From: Trichuris trichiura
Lineage: Eukaryota > Nematoda > Enoplea > Trichinellida > Trichuridae
Assembly: GCA_037903355.1 (NCBI GenBank)
Contig: JBAJFE010000001.1
Span: 496,001-560,000, forward strand
DNA length: 64,000 bases
Direction of reading: 5' to 3'
Shown here: one piece after another, positions 44,334 through 55,500 of the stretch
Numbering within the stretch: the stretch's first letter is position 1
Layout: each line of letters begins with the position of its first letter
Made by a program: the position numbers and the translations under genes
Notes under the pieces: model-generated
The model's input: only the letters and a program-made list of their open reading frames with translations
The model's database searches: none
Told to the model about the DNA's origin: nothing

Positions 44334-45224
44334 CAGGGATTCCCAAATGGGGTCCCTGGGAGCTTAGGGGGCCTCAGGGGATCCCTGGTAGTCGGTGCCG
44401 CAGGACGAGAGCAATCTGCCGTTCAGGATAGTGAGACGAGGCGACCTGAGGTTACTCCTGACGACTATCGAGCCGGACATGGATAAATTAGTAGCACTAC
44501 ACCACACCCAGTCGTCACACTGAGGTAAGATCAAGCGACTGTCGTCTTGCTCTGAGGAAATATTGAATTTAGATTCAGTGTTGCGCAGCCCTGAAAACAG
44601 CATCGCAGCCTGACTTACAAATTGCGCTAGCATTGCTTACAGCCCAAAAAATTGAGGAAGAGGAAACCCAATGCGGCGCTTGTATTCTGAAGGCTCCCCG
44701 ATCTGCAATTAGCCGGCTTAAGTTCAGCAATACGAAAAGAATGCCTTCAGTGCCAACTAAAGAATTAAAAGCGTTAACGGTTTCGAATATCGTTAAAGAG
44801 CTTTCGCCGTATATGGAAGCCGGCTTCCTTACTAGCCATTTTGCTCTAGTGTAGAAAAGAAATTTAGCGTCGACTTCGCATCGCCAGGTTTTCCAGCCAT
44901 TGATCGCACACTCAACTTTCACTGCGCAAACCATGGGGTCCTACTTGCGGCTGACAAGATCCGCAGGTTAATAAGGTTTTTAATGACGGCCCGGCTTAAT
45001 TGTTTTTGTTTTGGCATACACGGTAGGCAGCGAAGTCAATTCTACATTCTGCAGGCTGTTTCAGGTGTTGAACTACTTGTACAAATTCACAACAACGTAA
45101 CCACAGTAGGCGCATTTGAGGATAACAGGAGCAGGAGAATTACGTTGGGGAGAATGACGGGGGGCCCCGGCAAGCTGAAGGTCGCGAAGGGGGGCCCTGG
45201 CTCCAAAAAGGTTGGAAAACACTG
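44334..45224 (-). mobile_element. Non-autonomous hAT element, copy 3, with perfect 8-bp duplication
   Basis: CTCTAAAG occurs immediately on both sides (44326-44333 and 45225-45232), so the boundaries are certain at 891 bp. The ends are CAGGGATTCCCAAA and AGGTTGGAAAACACTG. A 119-codon minus-strand frame (44575-44934) and an overlapping one (44364-44633) are shared with the other copies. No transposase motif is seen. This is the youngest-looking copy and defines the family. Confidence 0.92.
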
Positions 45225-45379
45225 CTCTAAAGACTAGCGACATCGGTTTTTCAGCGCTGACCCGAGAGCGAGGCAGTCTTCCTAGCCAGCCTGATGCTCC
45301 CTGCTTGTTACGCAAGCTTTATGTTATTACTAGGATTCGCATACAATAAGTTTATCACATTAAAAAAAAGCTCTCTTAG

Positions 45380-46323
45380 TCACATTTCACTGAACCTCGC
45401 ATGCATGTACGGTTGCCTCGGTGGGTGGAAAGGAATGCTTTCGTGGGCCGGGTGGAAGGGACTCGCGAGCCGGACGTTCCCCACCCATGAGCCAAGCGAT
45501 GTACTGGTGCGCGGAATGGGTACAGAACAGGGGAAATATAAAATACATAGGTTCACTTAAGCAGAAATAGTGAACATCACACAGAACATACCCACATAGA
45601 GCAAAACGTTTTAGGACATCATAAATCAATTTACCTACTTTCTGTAGGTGGGCGCAGATCTGTTGGAGAACCACCAGTCCTAAGGTTTCTTGAACTTGTT
45701 AGTGGCAAAGCTTCTCGCCTTAAAATGTTAGGCTCCGCAGCTGCCGGAGCTTTATTGAAAAACATTGTTATAGAGAACTGTCTCTCCCTTTTCTTCGCTT
45801 TATCGAATAAATCTTGTAGCGGCTTCAACAAAACCGTTATTCCGCGTATAACCATGATGCCATGTTCCATGGATGGATCGTAGTCATCAATCGTATCCTT
45901 TCGGACTTGCGCTTGCTGGAAAATACTGGCAAGCTTTCGCAGCGTCCAATCCGAGGGTGTTTGAGCTCCCTTATCTTCCATAATGTCGTCGTCGTCGTCG
46001 CTGCTCGTAGGTGGTTGTATCAGTTCCACGAGTTTTTCGTTGGGGAACGGTTTTCCACAATCTTCTATGCGCTCCCTGATATCTTCTACCGTATGGGAGA
46101 AACCCTCACCTCCCAACTCGTCAAAATTTACTATGTCCATGACCTCCTCATCGATGGCACCTGACTCCTCGCATTCACTGACTGCGTCTGCCCATAAACG
46201 CTTTCAGCAGCCACTGACTGTTCTAGGCTTTATCTCGTGTACCGCCGTGCAAAAGATGAGGCCACTATTTCACGCCAGACGAACCGCGTCGTATAGAACC
46301 CCGCGGATAGCGAGGGCCGACTG
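45380..46323 (-). mobile_element. Tigger element, 5'-cut, C-terminal half
   Basis: The right end CCGCGGATAGCGAGGGCCGACTG is the Tigger terminus. The left end is lost in sequence like that downstream of the coding region at 26100-26200. A microsatellite follows the terminus directly. Confidence 0.75.
45631..46140 (-). pseudogene. Tigger transposase C-terminal domain
   Basis: An open 169-codon frame reads MDIVNFDELGGEG at the start, then an acidic patch (SSDDDDDIMED), SDWTLRKLASIFQQAQ, HGIMVIRGITVLLKPLQDLFD and RQFSITMFFNKAP. This pattern matches the tail of jerky/Tigger-type transposases. The catalytic part is missing, so it is a remnant, although this piece has no stop. Confidence 0.8.
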
Positions 46324-46358
<35 letters not shown>

Positions 46359-47136
46359 ACATTGCGTATGGTTCGCCAACTTTGGTGTAAAGCATTTTCC
46401 TTGTAAACGTTCTGGACAACAACTTCGAAGTGTTTCAACTTAATACTTTTCTAGAGCAACAGCCAAATGGTTCGCATTATTTGGAAATTCCTAGCGGCCC
46501 ATCGTACGAAGATTTTAATAAATACCTTTGCAGTTATGGTGAGTATTGTTCACCTTTTCAGTGAAGTTCGTTCACATTTTCCTGTTTATCTCTGCTAGAA
46601 TGACCATAGTAACCGACTTATTTTGAACTACGGACAGGCCACGTTTTATTGCTCTTCGCTATAATCGCGGTGCGCCAGCTAGAACAAATTGCGCAGCCGA
46701 AAACGAGCCGTAGGAATATGGGAGCCTCCACTTTCGTTTTTTGGTAGGCTAGTGCAGCATACACTCCCTAATGGGAAGAAAGCCTAATTTTTCAATGGCA
46801 GCTTTTCGGCTGCGTCACGTATTCTAGTGTCTTCTGGCTGCGTTTGCGCAATGAAGGATACTCTGTGATGCGCTACCGCTTCGCAGCCGTCATAGGCCGA
46901 CTAGTTTATGCACAAAACGCTCCTTTTTTATTTCTGTTCTCTTGGATAGAGCGACCGTTTTCCAGGAGCATTAGTCATTAAGGTATGCTTCCAATTAGTT
47001 TTCTCGACTTTTACTGATAGCTGGCCATCGATAAGTTTTTGGTTGGTCACTTTTTTCGTTACAGCTGCTGTTTTTCATTAACAAAAAACGCTCGTTTTGT
47101 GCGGAACTTCAAGGTATTCCAATTATAATAGTGACA
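46324..47136. other. Microsatellite then non-coding spacer
   Basis: (TA)n followed by (TG)n runs from 46324 to about 46359. The rest shows no motif-bearing frame. Confidence 0.45.
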
Positions 47137-48720
47137 ATGAGCGCTAAGCGTTCACGTGAAAAGTGGTTTCGCAGATCTCTCACTTTAAATCAAAGGCTGG
47201 AAATGACCAAGTTTAGCGAGGCCATGTCGAACGCCAGAGTAGGTTAAAGGTAAGGCCTCTTGCCCTGAACAGTTGGTCAATTAGTCAAATCAAAAGAACG
47301 AAGTTAAGAGTACTACTCCAGTAAACGCACCTAAAACGAGAACTCGAAGTGGCCTTATTGCTGATATGGAGAAGGACCTGCTAGTTTGGATGGAGGTCCA
47401 AGCAATACATCGTGTTCCTTTAAATTTAGCAAAACCGTGGGGGCTGAAAGAGGTAGCAGAGTGCGGAAGAAAGGTTTGAAGCCAACAAAGATTGGTTCAC
47501 AAGGTTTCAGGAAAAGATCATCTGCGGAATGTAAAATTTGAAGGTGAAGCGACTAATGCTGATGTAGAAGCTCCAGCAAGCTTTAGAAAAGATCTGGCTA
47601 GGATAGTGAAGGTGGCTGGCTACACTGTACAGCTGATTTTCAATGTAGCCGAAACAGCACTGTTCTGGAAGAAGGTGCCTAATAAGACTTTCATAGCCAG
47701 AGAGGAAACATCAATGCCAGGCTTATAAGTTCCAAAAGACAAGTTGAGTCCTTTGTTATAAGGCTACTGCAGATGGCGACTTAAAATTGTAGCCAGTGCT
47801 CATTTACCATTCTGAAAATCCCTGAGCGTCTAGGATTTACGCAAAATCTAGCCCACCTGTATTTTGAAAAACGTTACTTTTTGGAACGGGACAGCGGAAC
47901 TTCATGTGAAGTATGTGATATGCTCTTTACCGAAGTAGTCATCCTTCTTTACCGCTGACGACGGGTCAAAACCTGACCTGAAGCTCCAGCTTTAAGATAT
48001 TTAAATGTTACCACGGACTCCTTTCGTAACGATTGTATCACGTACTTAACATGAAATCCTATCTGTGTTTTGAAAATGGAACCAGACGGTCTAGAGTGCA
48101 GCATATTTTTTCAAAGATTGACTTGCTGACTATTTCGAATTGTTGAGAACTACTGTACGGAAAAGAAAATTCCTTTTCATCATAGACAGTGCACCTTGTC
48201 ATCCAAGAACTCTACTGAATGTGTAAGTCGATCTTAGTGCTCTTTACGTACCAGCAAACAGCGTCTGTTTAGAATCTGATAGATCAGGTAGTATTCTCGA
48301 TTTTTAAATCTTATTTTTTGAGAATTACATTTCATACAGCCACAGAGACAATAGATAGGGATTTTTCAGATGATTATGGTGATATTAGGCTGGAAATCGG
48401 AAAAAGATTCACAATTTTGGCCGCCATTATGAATATTCATGTTTTATGGGAGGAACTTAAAATGTCAACGTTAAAGGGTGTTTGCGGGAAGTTCATTCCC
48501 ACTCTTATAGATCACTGTGAGAGAATAGAAGGTCCGGCAGAGGAGGTGACTGCAGACATAGTATACAGAGGTAGAAAACTGGAACTACGAGTGGAGCCCT
48601 AGAATGTTAATGAGTTGTTGCAATCTTATGATGTTGCTTTAACGGTTGGGGAGTTGCTTCTTATTAATGAACAGAGATTATTTTTTAAAATGAAATTTAT
48701 GATTAAAGAAGACGCAGTGA
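47137..48720 (+). pseudogene. Second Tigger-type transposase relic, near full length
   Basis: It starts with ATG (MSAKRSREKWFRRSLTLNQR, HTH region). It continues with DHLRNVKFEGEATNADVEA, ETALFWKKVPNKTFIAREE and LRIVENYCTEKKIPF, and ends with LWEELKMSTLKGVCGKFIPT and ELRVEPxNVNELLQSYDVAL. These are in the normal order of a Tigger protein. Many stops and frame changes break it. At about 47875-48000 it is interrupted by a Penelope-end fragment containing a degenerate hammerhead core (CTGACGA at 47955). It is a different family from the short Tigger derivatives. Confidence 0.85.
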
Positions 48721-49543
48721 AAAGTGCTGGGGTGACGACAAAAAATTACAGTATTAGTTAAATTTGATAAAGCAGCGAGAGGGTTTCAGAAGATGGTCGC
48801 CAATTTCGAAGAAAGTTCTGCTATAGGCTGAATGCTGTCATAAAGCATTGGCATGCTGCAGAGAAATTTTTCGTGAAAGGAAGGTTCAGTTGATACGGCA
48901 AACTTCACTATTTGCATTATTTAACTGAACTGCCTCAGTCACGAAATCTTTCAGCAGTCGTGGCCTGGAGCACTGAGCAGTCATAAACGAAGCAAAAATT
49001 CATATCGGCAAAAATATTTGCGAATCCCCGAAGTCTCTGATGATCATTAACACTTTCTGGAAATAAAAATGTCTAAGCTGTGTGCATACTTTTTTGGCGT
49101 AATGGTTAATGCCCACTCGAAAGACCGTCAGCAATCGCAGTATGATGTGAATACAACGTTTTAATGCGTTAGGAAAGCGAACAATACATGTTTGACTCAT
49201 TTTATTGCGGTGCTCCTGAACCGATCCTGCAATAAAATGACGTGCGCTTACATTTGACATTTTTTAAAGAAAACGCCATTTCAACCCATATCTTATCGTA
49301 GCACGTTGTATTGACACCTCGTTATGTAAGGCTTGTAGATTCTTTTAAATGTTTATCGAGAAAAACGTCAGTTATGTTTCGCTTGTTTTGAATATATCAT
49401 TTTGCTTGTAGTTTTATTAAAGCCACCGTTCGTAAGCGTTATTGTACGCTAGCTGAAGCGTTGTTACGCCGTAAAAACGTTCCCTTGAAACTGGGGCTGC
49501 TTCATCTGCGGAAGTTGCGTCATCAATAGCGTTTCCTTTTCAG
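48721..49543. other. Region upstream of the first assigned catenin exon
   Basis: A possible extra exon at 49412-49470 has an acceptor (CTTGTAG), an open frame and a phase-1 donor (CGCC|gtaaaa) compatible with the exon at 49544. Its residues do not look like an FN3 tail, so I leave it unassigned. The start codon of the catenin gene was not found. Confidence 0.35.
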
Positions 49544-52500
49544 CTTTGCCCAGTGCACCTGGCTGCCCTCATATACTTGCGTACGACGATTCCTCGGTTA
49601 CTTTAAGTTGGACGCCTCCTGATCGTTGCGGTGACTGCAGTAGCATAGATGGTTATCAAGTTCAGTATCGCAAAGTATCTGTACCTGAGTTATGGCAATC
49701 AGCATTCGATGCACTCGTGCCATTACCTGAGTGCACTGGTTTGCCACTGACTTTGCGTGAACAGCTAATTTGTGCCATTTTCACTTTACAGTTACTAATT
49801 TGGAGCCGGGCGAGCAGTATGTGTTTTGCGTCATCGCTAAATCGGCTACCGGTTTCGGTCAACGGTCCACGTTTTCTCCAGTGGTACAATTGAAGCGTAC
49901 TTCTTTGCTATCTGACCGACGAGAATTGCACAGTGGTTACTGGAATATTTCCTTTAAAAGTAGCAATTATTAAAATTTTTTAGGCGTTCCATTCCCTCCG
50001 GAAGACTTGATTGTAGCTGAGCAGGATGAAAAGGGCATCTCCCTTTGCTGGGCTCCGCCTGTGCATTCAGGAACCGACGGGTCGTTGATTAGTTACGAGA
50101 TACAATGTCGACCAAGCGGAAAGATGGCGTGGTTGCCTATAGGCGAATCGACTTCCTCTTTCTACCGCGGTAATGGGAACATTCTTTGGAATTTACTATA
50201 TTATTCTTTTTTTTAAGTCACTGGACTACGTGCTCAAGGATCCTACGAATTCAGAGTGCTTGCCAAAAATGCGTTGGGTTTGTCAGCTCCTAGTTGTCGG
50301 CTCGTCTATCAACATCCAGTCTTTTGTCGTGGTCCGTTGGAAGGCAGTAGTAGTTTCCGGACGTTTATCATGTGCATTGTTTGATGTTTTCTTTTTTTAG
50401 TGACGCCTAGTCCACCTGTTAATCTTCAAATATCTGACGTCGATTCAACCAGGTGCACACTTTCTTGGACACCACCGCCAAATCAAGTGCCTACTTCAAT
50501 CTGGTATGTAGTACAGTTTCGCGAAATAGGCGATCCTCAGTGGTGCAGCGCAACTCTTGATCCGATGCTTAGCACCGAGCTGACTGGTGATTATTACTCT
50601 GTTCTCTCATTCATTAAGCATTGAAAGTTGATTGTAGTGATAAATTTGCATCCAAATTCTACCTACGAGTTCCGTGTTTTTTCTTGCGGGCCAAGTGGAG
50701 ATCTCAGTCAACAGTGCCTCATATCGGACATCGTACAGCTGCGACCAGCGTTGTTGTCTACTTGTGGTTATGTGAAAAGTTGGTTAATTCAATTGGCTGT
50801 AGTGGTCATTGACTGGACTGTTTTGTTCAGCCATTCCTGCCTGTCCTTCTGCGCCAAACGTAACTGAGATCCGTGGTAATTGTATAAATTTAACTTGGGA
50901 CGAAGTAGAAGCAGTTCAAGGGTATCAGGTCGAGTTCTGCGATTTGTCACTTTCTCCTGGCGTTTGGAACCCACTTAATCAGATCCTTACATCAGTGAAT
51001 AGGATGAACGGTACGATATAATGAAGTACTTTGTTCTTTTCTTTCTTTATTTACTCTGTCAGTTTAAGTTGGTGATCTTGATCCTGGCCACAGTTACGCT
51101 TTCAGAGTGTTGGCCAAGAACGCCATTGGCTATTCGAAGCCTTCGGAAGCCAGCCGTCCAGTAGTTGTGCGCCCTGTGCACTCGTCAATGGGTAACATGC
51201 CACATTTTCTCATGAAAGTCTAAAGCCAGTGAATTCACGGTTGATCTTTGGTTCACCGCTTTGGCTTGCTCGTGATGTATCTGTAACTAAATTTCAAAAT
51301 GGCCTACCAGCGAATGGATGAGCAAATTGTTAGAGAATAATACAAACGGGCCAAAGCCATGAACCGAAGATCAAGTATGAGACCATGAATGCCTGTTGCA
51401 AGACATCCAGTTTCCCGAAAGCCAGTGACTGCTCATATATTTTCAGTTTCACTGCCTGCTGAAATGCGCGAGGCAAAGGAATCGCCTCCAATAACGGACA
51501 ACGACGAGTCTCCTCCTCCGTTACGTCGGCTAACAACGCAGTCACAAACTGGCGGAAGTAAGTGAGTTCATTATTGAAAGTTTTAATCTTTTACGCGTTC
51601 AGTTCATTATCGTGATCCAACGTTACCAGAGGTGATCGACTACCTTAGCAGTCCAGACAATTCGATCCAAATGAATGCTGCTGGGTACCTCCAGCATCTT
51701 GCTTATAATGATGACGATGTAAAACAGAGAGTTAGAGCATTGGGCGGGATAAATAAGCTGGTTTCCTTATTGTCCATCGATATACCTGAGGTACAGAGAA
51801 ATGCGGCTGGTTGCTTACGTAACTTGTGTTACGGTCGAGACGACAATAAGGTAGGTGGCAGGTTAGTTTCATTCGCCAATGGTGTCTTGAAACGGTATTT
51901 GCTGCAGCGAGCAATAATGCAGGCTAATGGTCTGGTAGCATTGGCAAATCTTTTGAAAAGCACACCTGAAGTATTAATTGTTGAGGAAGTAACAGGCGCA
52001 TTGTGGAACCTGTCGTCCTGCCATGTGATTCTGCTCCGTTTGTCCATGCGCTATGACTGCATGTACATTTTAGGACATCAAATCTCCAATTTTTGAGTTG
52101 TGCTCTGATCATCTTGTACAGCAGATAATTATTCCACACTGCAACTTGTGTACAATGTCGACTGGTCATCCTGCTGTTCAACCACCTTTGATATTTCGTA
52201 ATGCTACTGGGATTGTGTTGAATATTAGTACGGCCAATGATGCTTCGCGAAAGCTCCTCAGAGACAAAGACGGTTTGGCTCAATCTCTTGTAACGTACTT
52301 GCAGTCAGCTTTTGAAAAGAAAGACTTCGATAGCAAAACTGTGGTGAACGTGGTTTGCCTGTTACGAAACTTGTCTTACAGGTGGAAATTGACGATTTTT
52401 TCATTGTCGCCCAGCGGGATTGCCGTTATCTTCCTTTAAGATTGCAAGAATTAGAGGATCCTAGGTATGACAGGAGCACTTTGAACTTGCGCGAGAGATC

Positions 52501-55500
52501 AAAATCAGCGCCTTCGGGAAGTCCCAAAGCAGCATGGAAAATGGGTGACCACCATTATTATAGCATTGCTTTTAGTTGAGTATCGTCATATTTGAGGTTT
52601 ACGAAAGAAAAGGGACTTTCATGAAATTCAAATGCCATATATTGAACGACCGGAACTGCGAAACATCGCACCACTGTTTAAGACAGACACTGTTCGTCTT
52701 TATACGGCGCTGTTACAAAATTCTACCAACCCGGACGTTCTCGAGGCCAGTGCGGGCGCTGTCCAAAACTTGTGTGCTTGCTACTGGCAGGTAGTCCGGA
52801 GTTATTGCTTATTTCAACGACCATTGTTTACTTGTGCCGTTTTCTTTTCCAGCCATCCATGAACGTCCGCACCGCCGTACGCAAGGAAAAGGCTTTGCCA
52901 GTTTTTGTTGAGCTGCTTCGCACTGATACGGATAAAGTGAAGCGTGCTGCCGCTACTGCTCTGCGTAACTTGGCGTTGGATGTTCAAAACCGTGAACTCA
53001 TTGGTACGTATTCCGAAGACTTTTCCAATATTTCTGTTTCTGAAAAACGTAAACAATATCTTTTCTGCATGAACTTTCATTGAATTTTTTGGCTGTTCTG
53101 ATTACTTCAAGTTCGAACGTCTATAACTACTGTATGCAAGGTAAATTTTTCAAATGTAACTGATGTGCAAATGTAAACATGAATAACTTGTCCTTTCAGT
53201 CACCTACGAGAGGAGTAACCAAGTTTTCTAGAAGACAACTGTTAAGCCATTGACTGCTTATATTTCAGTTTTAACATTATTTTCATTGTATTCAACTGCG
53301 CACGAGCTGTAGCAGTACTATATTTTACTGATACAATGCAATAAGTTTCATTATCGCTCAAGGCGTTAAGAAGCTTTGACTTTTTTTGAAGTTTTTGTTT
53401 ATTTTGCGGCAATAACGTCCGTAAGGTCAACAGCAGATCCGATGTCAACTTTTGTACTTTGCCTAATGTTCCAATGCTCAGGACCCACTGAACGCGTATT
53501 TCCCCGTTTGCTCAAAAATTCAATTTGATACGTACTTGTGCGGATTATGTTGGGCGTATAGTCTTTATCCTGAAGCTTCACATTTTTTCAGTAAGGACCG
53601 TTCCACTGGAAATCCACTTGGAGGACGCTAGAAAGCCTTCTAGCCCTTTTGTCAGCTTCCTTTACTAAGATTCATGTTAAATGAATGAAACAGTTGCTGT
53701 TCCGTTGTAATCTTACAAGTTGCGATGAACATGGAGGTTTTCTGAAAACAGCGGATAGTCAGCTATTTCATGTGCTAAGCATAAAAGTGGAAAATGTTTT
53801 GATGTGCACTTGTGAAGTTGACAGGTGCTTTGGTTAGAAGAGTTGTAGCAAGAAGGTATTTCTTCTGTGCCTTTGTGTCATCGTTCGAGTCTAGAAGTAT
53901 GGAAGTGATCGCAGGCAGGCTTTAATCCCTGAAGTGACATAACCCTTCGTTTCATTTGGGTATCATAGTCATGGGTTACATCCTTTAACCTTTTAGAAGA
54001 ATTGCTGCTGGTCCTGTCTCTAAGTCTTCTGCGTAATCCTATTGTCGTTATCTGGAAAAGGACCTAAGTGGATTTTCAAATCGTTCATCAGTAAAAGTTT
54101 TTCTCTGTTCTCCATGTCTCTTCAAGTTGTCTTCTGTCACTTCACAGAAAGTTTTTCCAACAGTTTTTTTACGTTTAGGATTTTTCTGACTTTCACAGCA
54201 AAAGTAAAAGAAGTAAGGATGCTTTCTGTAGATAGAATTTCTTGGTACGGGACCGGGGAGTTCCACGTTGGGTTTCTTTTACGGAATGCTTGTCTCGTTG
54301 GAAAACTTTAACTTTTCCGGAGCTTTCGGGTCAATTGCGACCCGTCTTCAGCGGTATTAAATGATGTAATGAGTATTGCGCAGGGATGACGTACGAAATG
54401 TTTTAACTGTTTAAAGGCGAGTGTTTTAAAGTAGATTTGGAATCCTCTTCTGTCTGTCAGCTATCCATTTCTTCTGTTGTGCATATATGTTGTTATTCAT
54501 GTAGTTAATTCATTTTCCAGGTTGTTCTATCTTTGTAGTGTGTACATGTAGCCAACCTCTAAGTAGAAAGTTCATTTTTTAAAAAAATATTTTCCTACCT
54601 TATTCTTTTTATGGTATGTCCATTTCTGGTTTTGGTTCACGTGTGCCTTTTTTGTGTATTTAGTCAAGTGAGCAGCAATTGGAGCGGGTGACAATGTTTG
54701 TCCATAGTTCATTTATTTCTGCTCCTTGATCTCGGTTGTATGTCGCATTGTATCTGATACATAGGGCTTCTTTAATTTTCCGTAAGCGTACATTGCTTTC
54801 GTAGCATAGGACGTTCGGCTGAAGAGTTTGGTTGCAATGTGAGGCGTGTTCCACAACAGCAGAGGCCTGTATTGCTTTTTCCATGGTAATTTTTGGGTTC
54901 GATATTGGTCTTCCACGACGTCTTGCAGGATTGTTGTCGCTGTTGAGAATGTTTCTCGCGTTGTTATAAGTGGTTAGCCCCTTTATGTGTTCATTGAATC
55001 TATGTTCTAGGATATTGCCCGTTTCCCCAATGTACACTCTTGAACAAGGGCATCTGATTACATAGACCAGCCCTGTTCTTTTGTTTTTTGGAATTTTTGT
55101 TTTGTCTTTCCGGAGAATTGTCCTGAGGTTGGGGAAGCTCTTAAAAAAGACTCGGAACCCTAACCATTTTCCTAGCTGCATAATCTTTTCTCCTAGTCCT
55201 GCCACATACGGAATAACCAACCGTGTGTCAGGCAAGACGTCTGATTGATGTGGTTCCTGGTTGTGAAGCTTGTGCTTGAATACTTGGTCGATGAAAGATT
55301 TTGGATAATTGTTTTTGTAAAAAATCGTTCTAATGTAGTTAAATTCTGATTGGATAAATTCGGGGTCGCATAAATTGATTGCTCTATTGATCATGCCAGA
55401 AATGATACCACGCATTACCGATCTTGGGTGATGCGATGAGAAATCAAGGTATTGTTCAGTGCGTGTTGGTTTTCTGTATACTCTGGTTTTGAGTCCCTGA

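Noticed and set aside
52355..52579. Apparent frameshift in the catenin armadillo region
   Set aside because: A 59-bp GT-AG intron (52382-52440) joins the two frames in phase and restores the conserved NLSYR junction, so no frameshift is needed.
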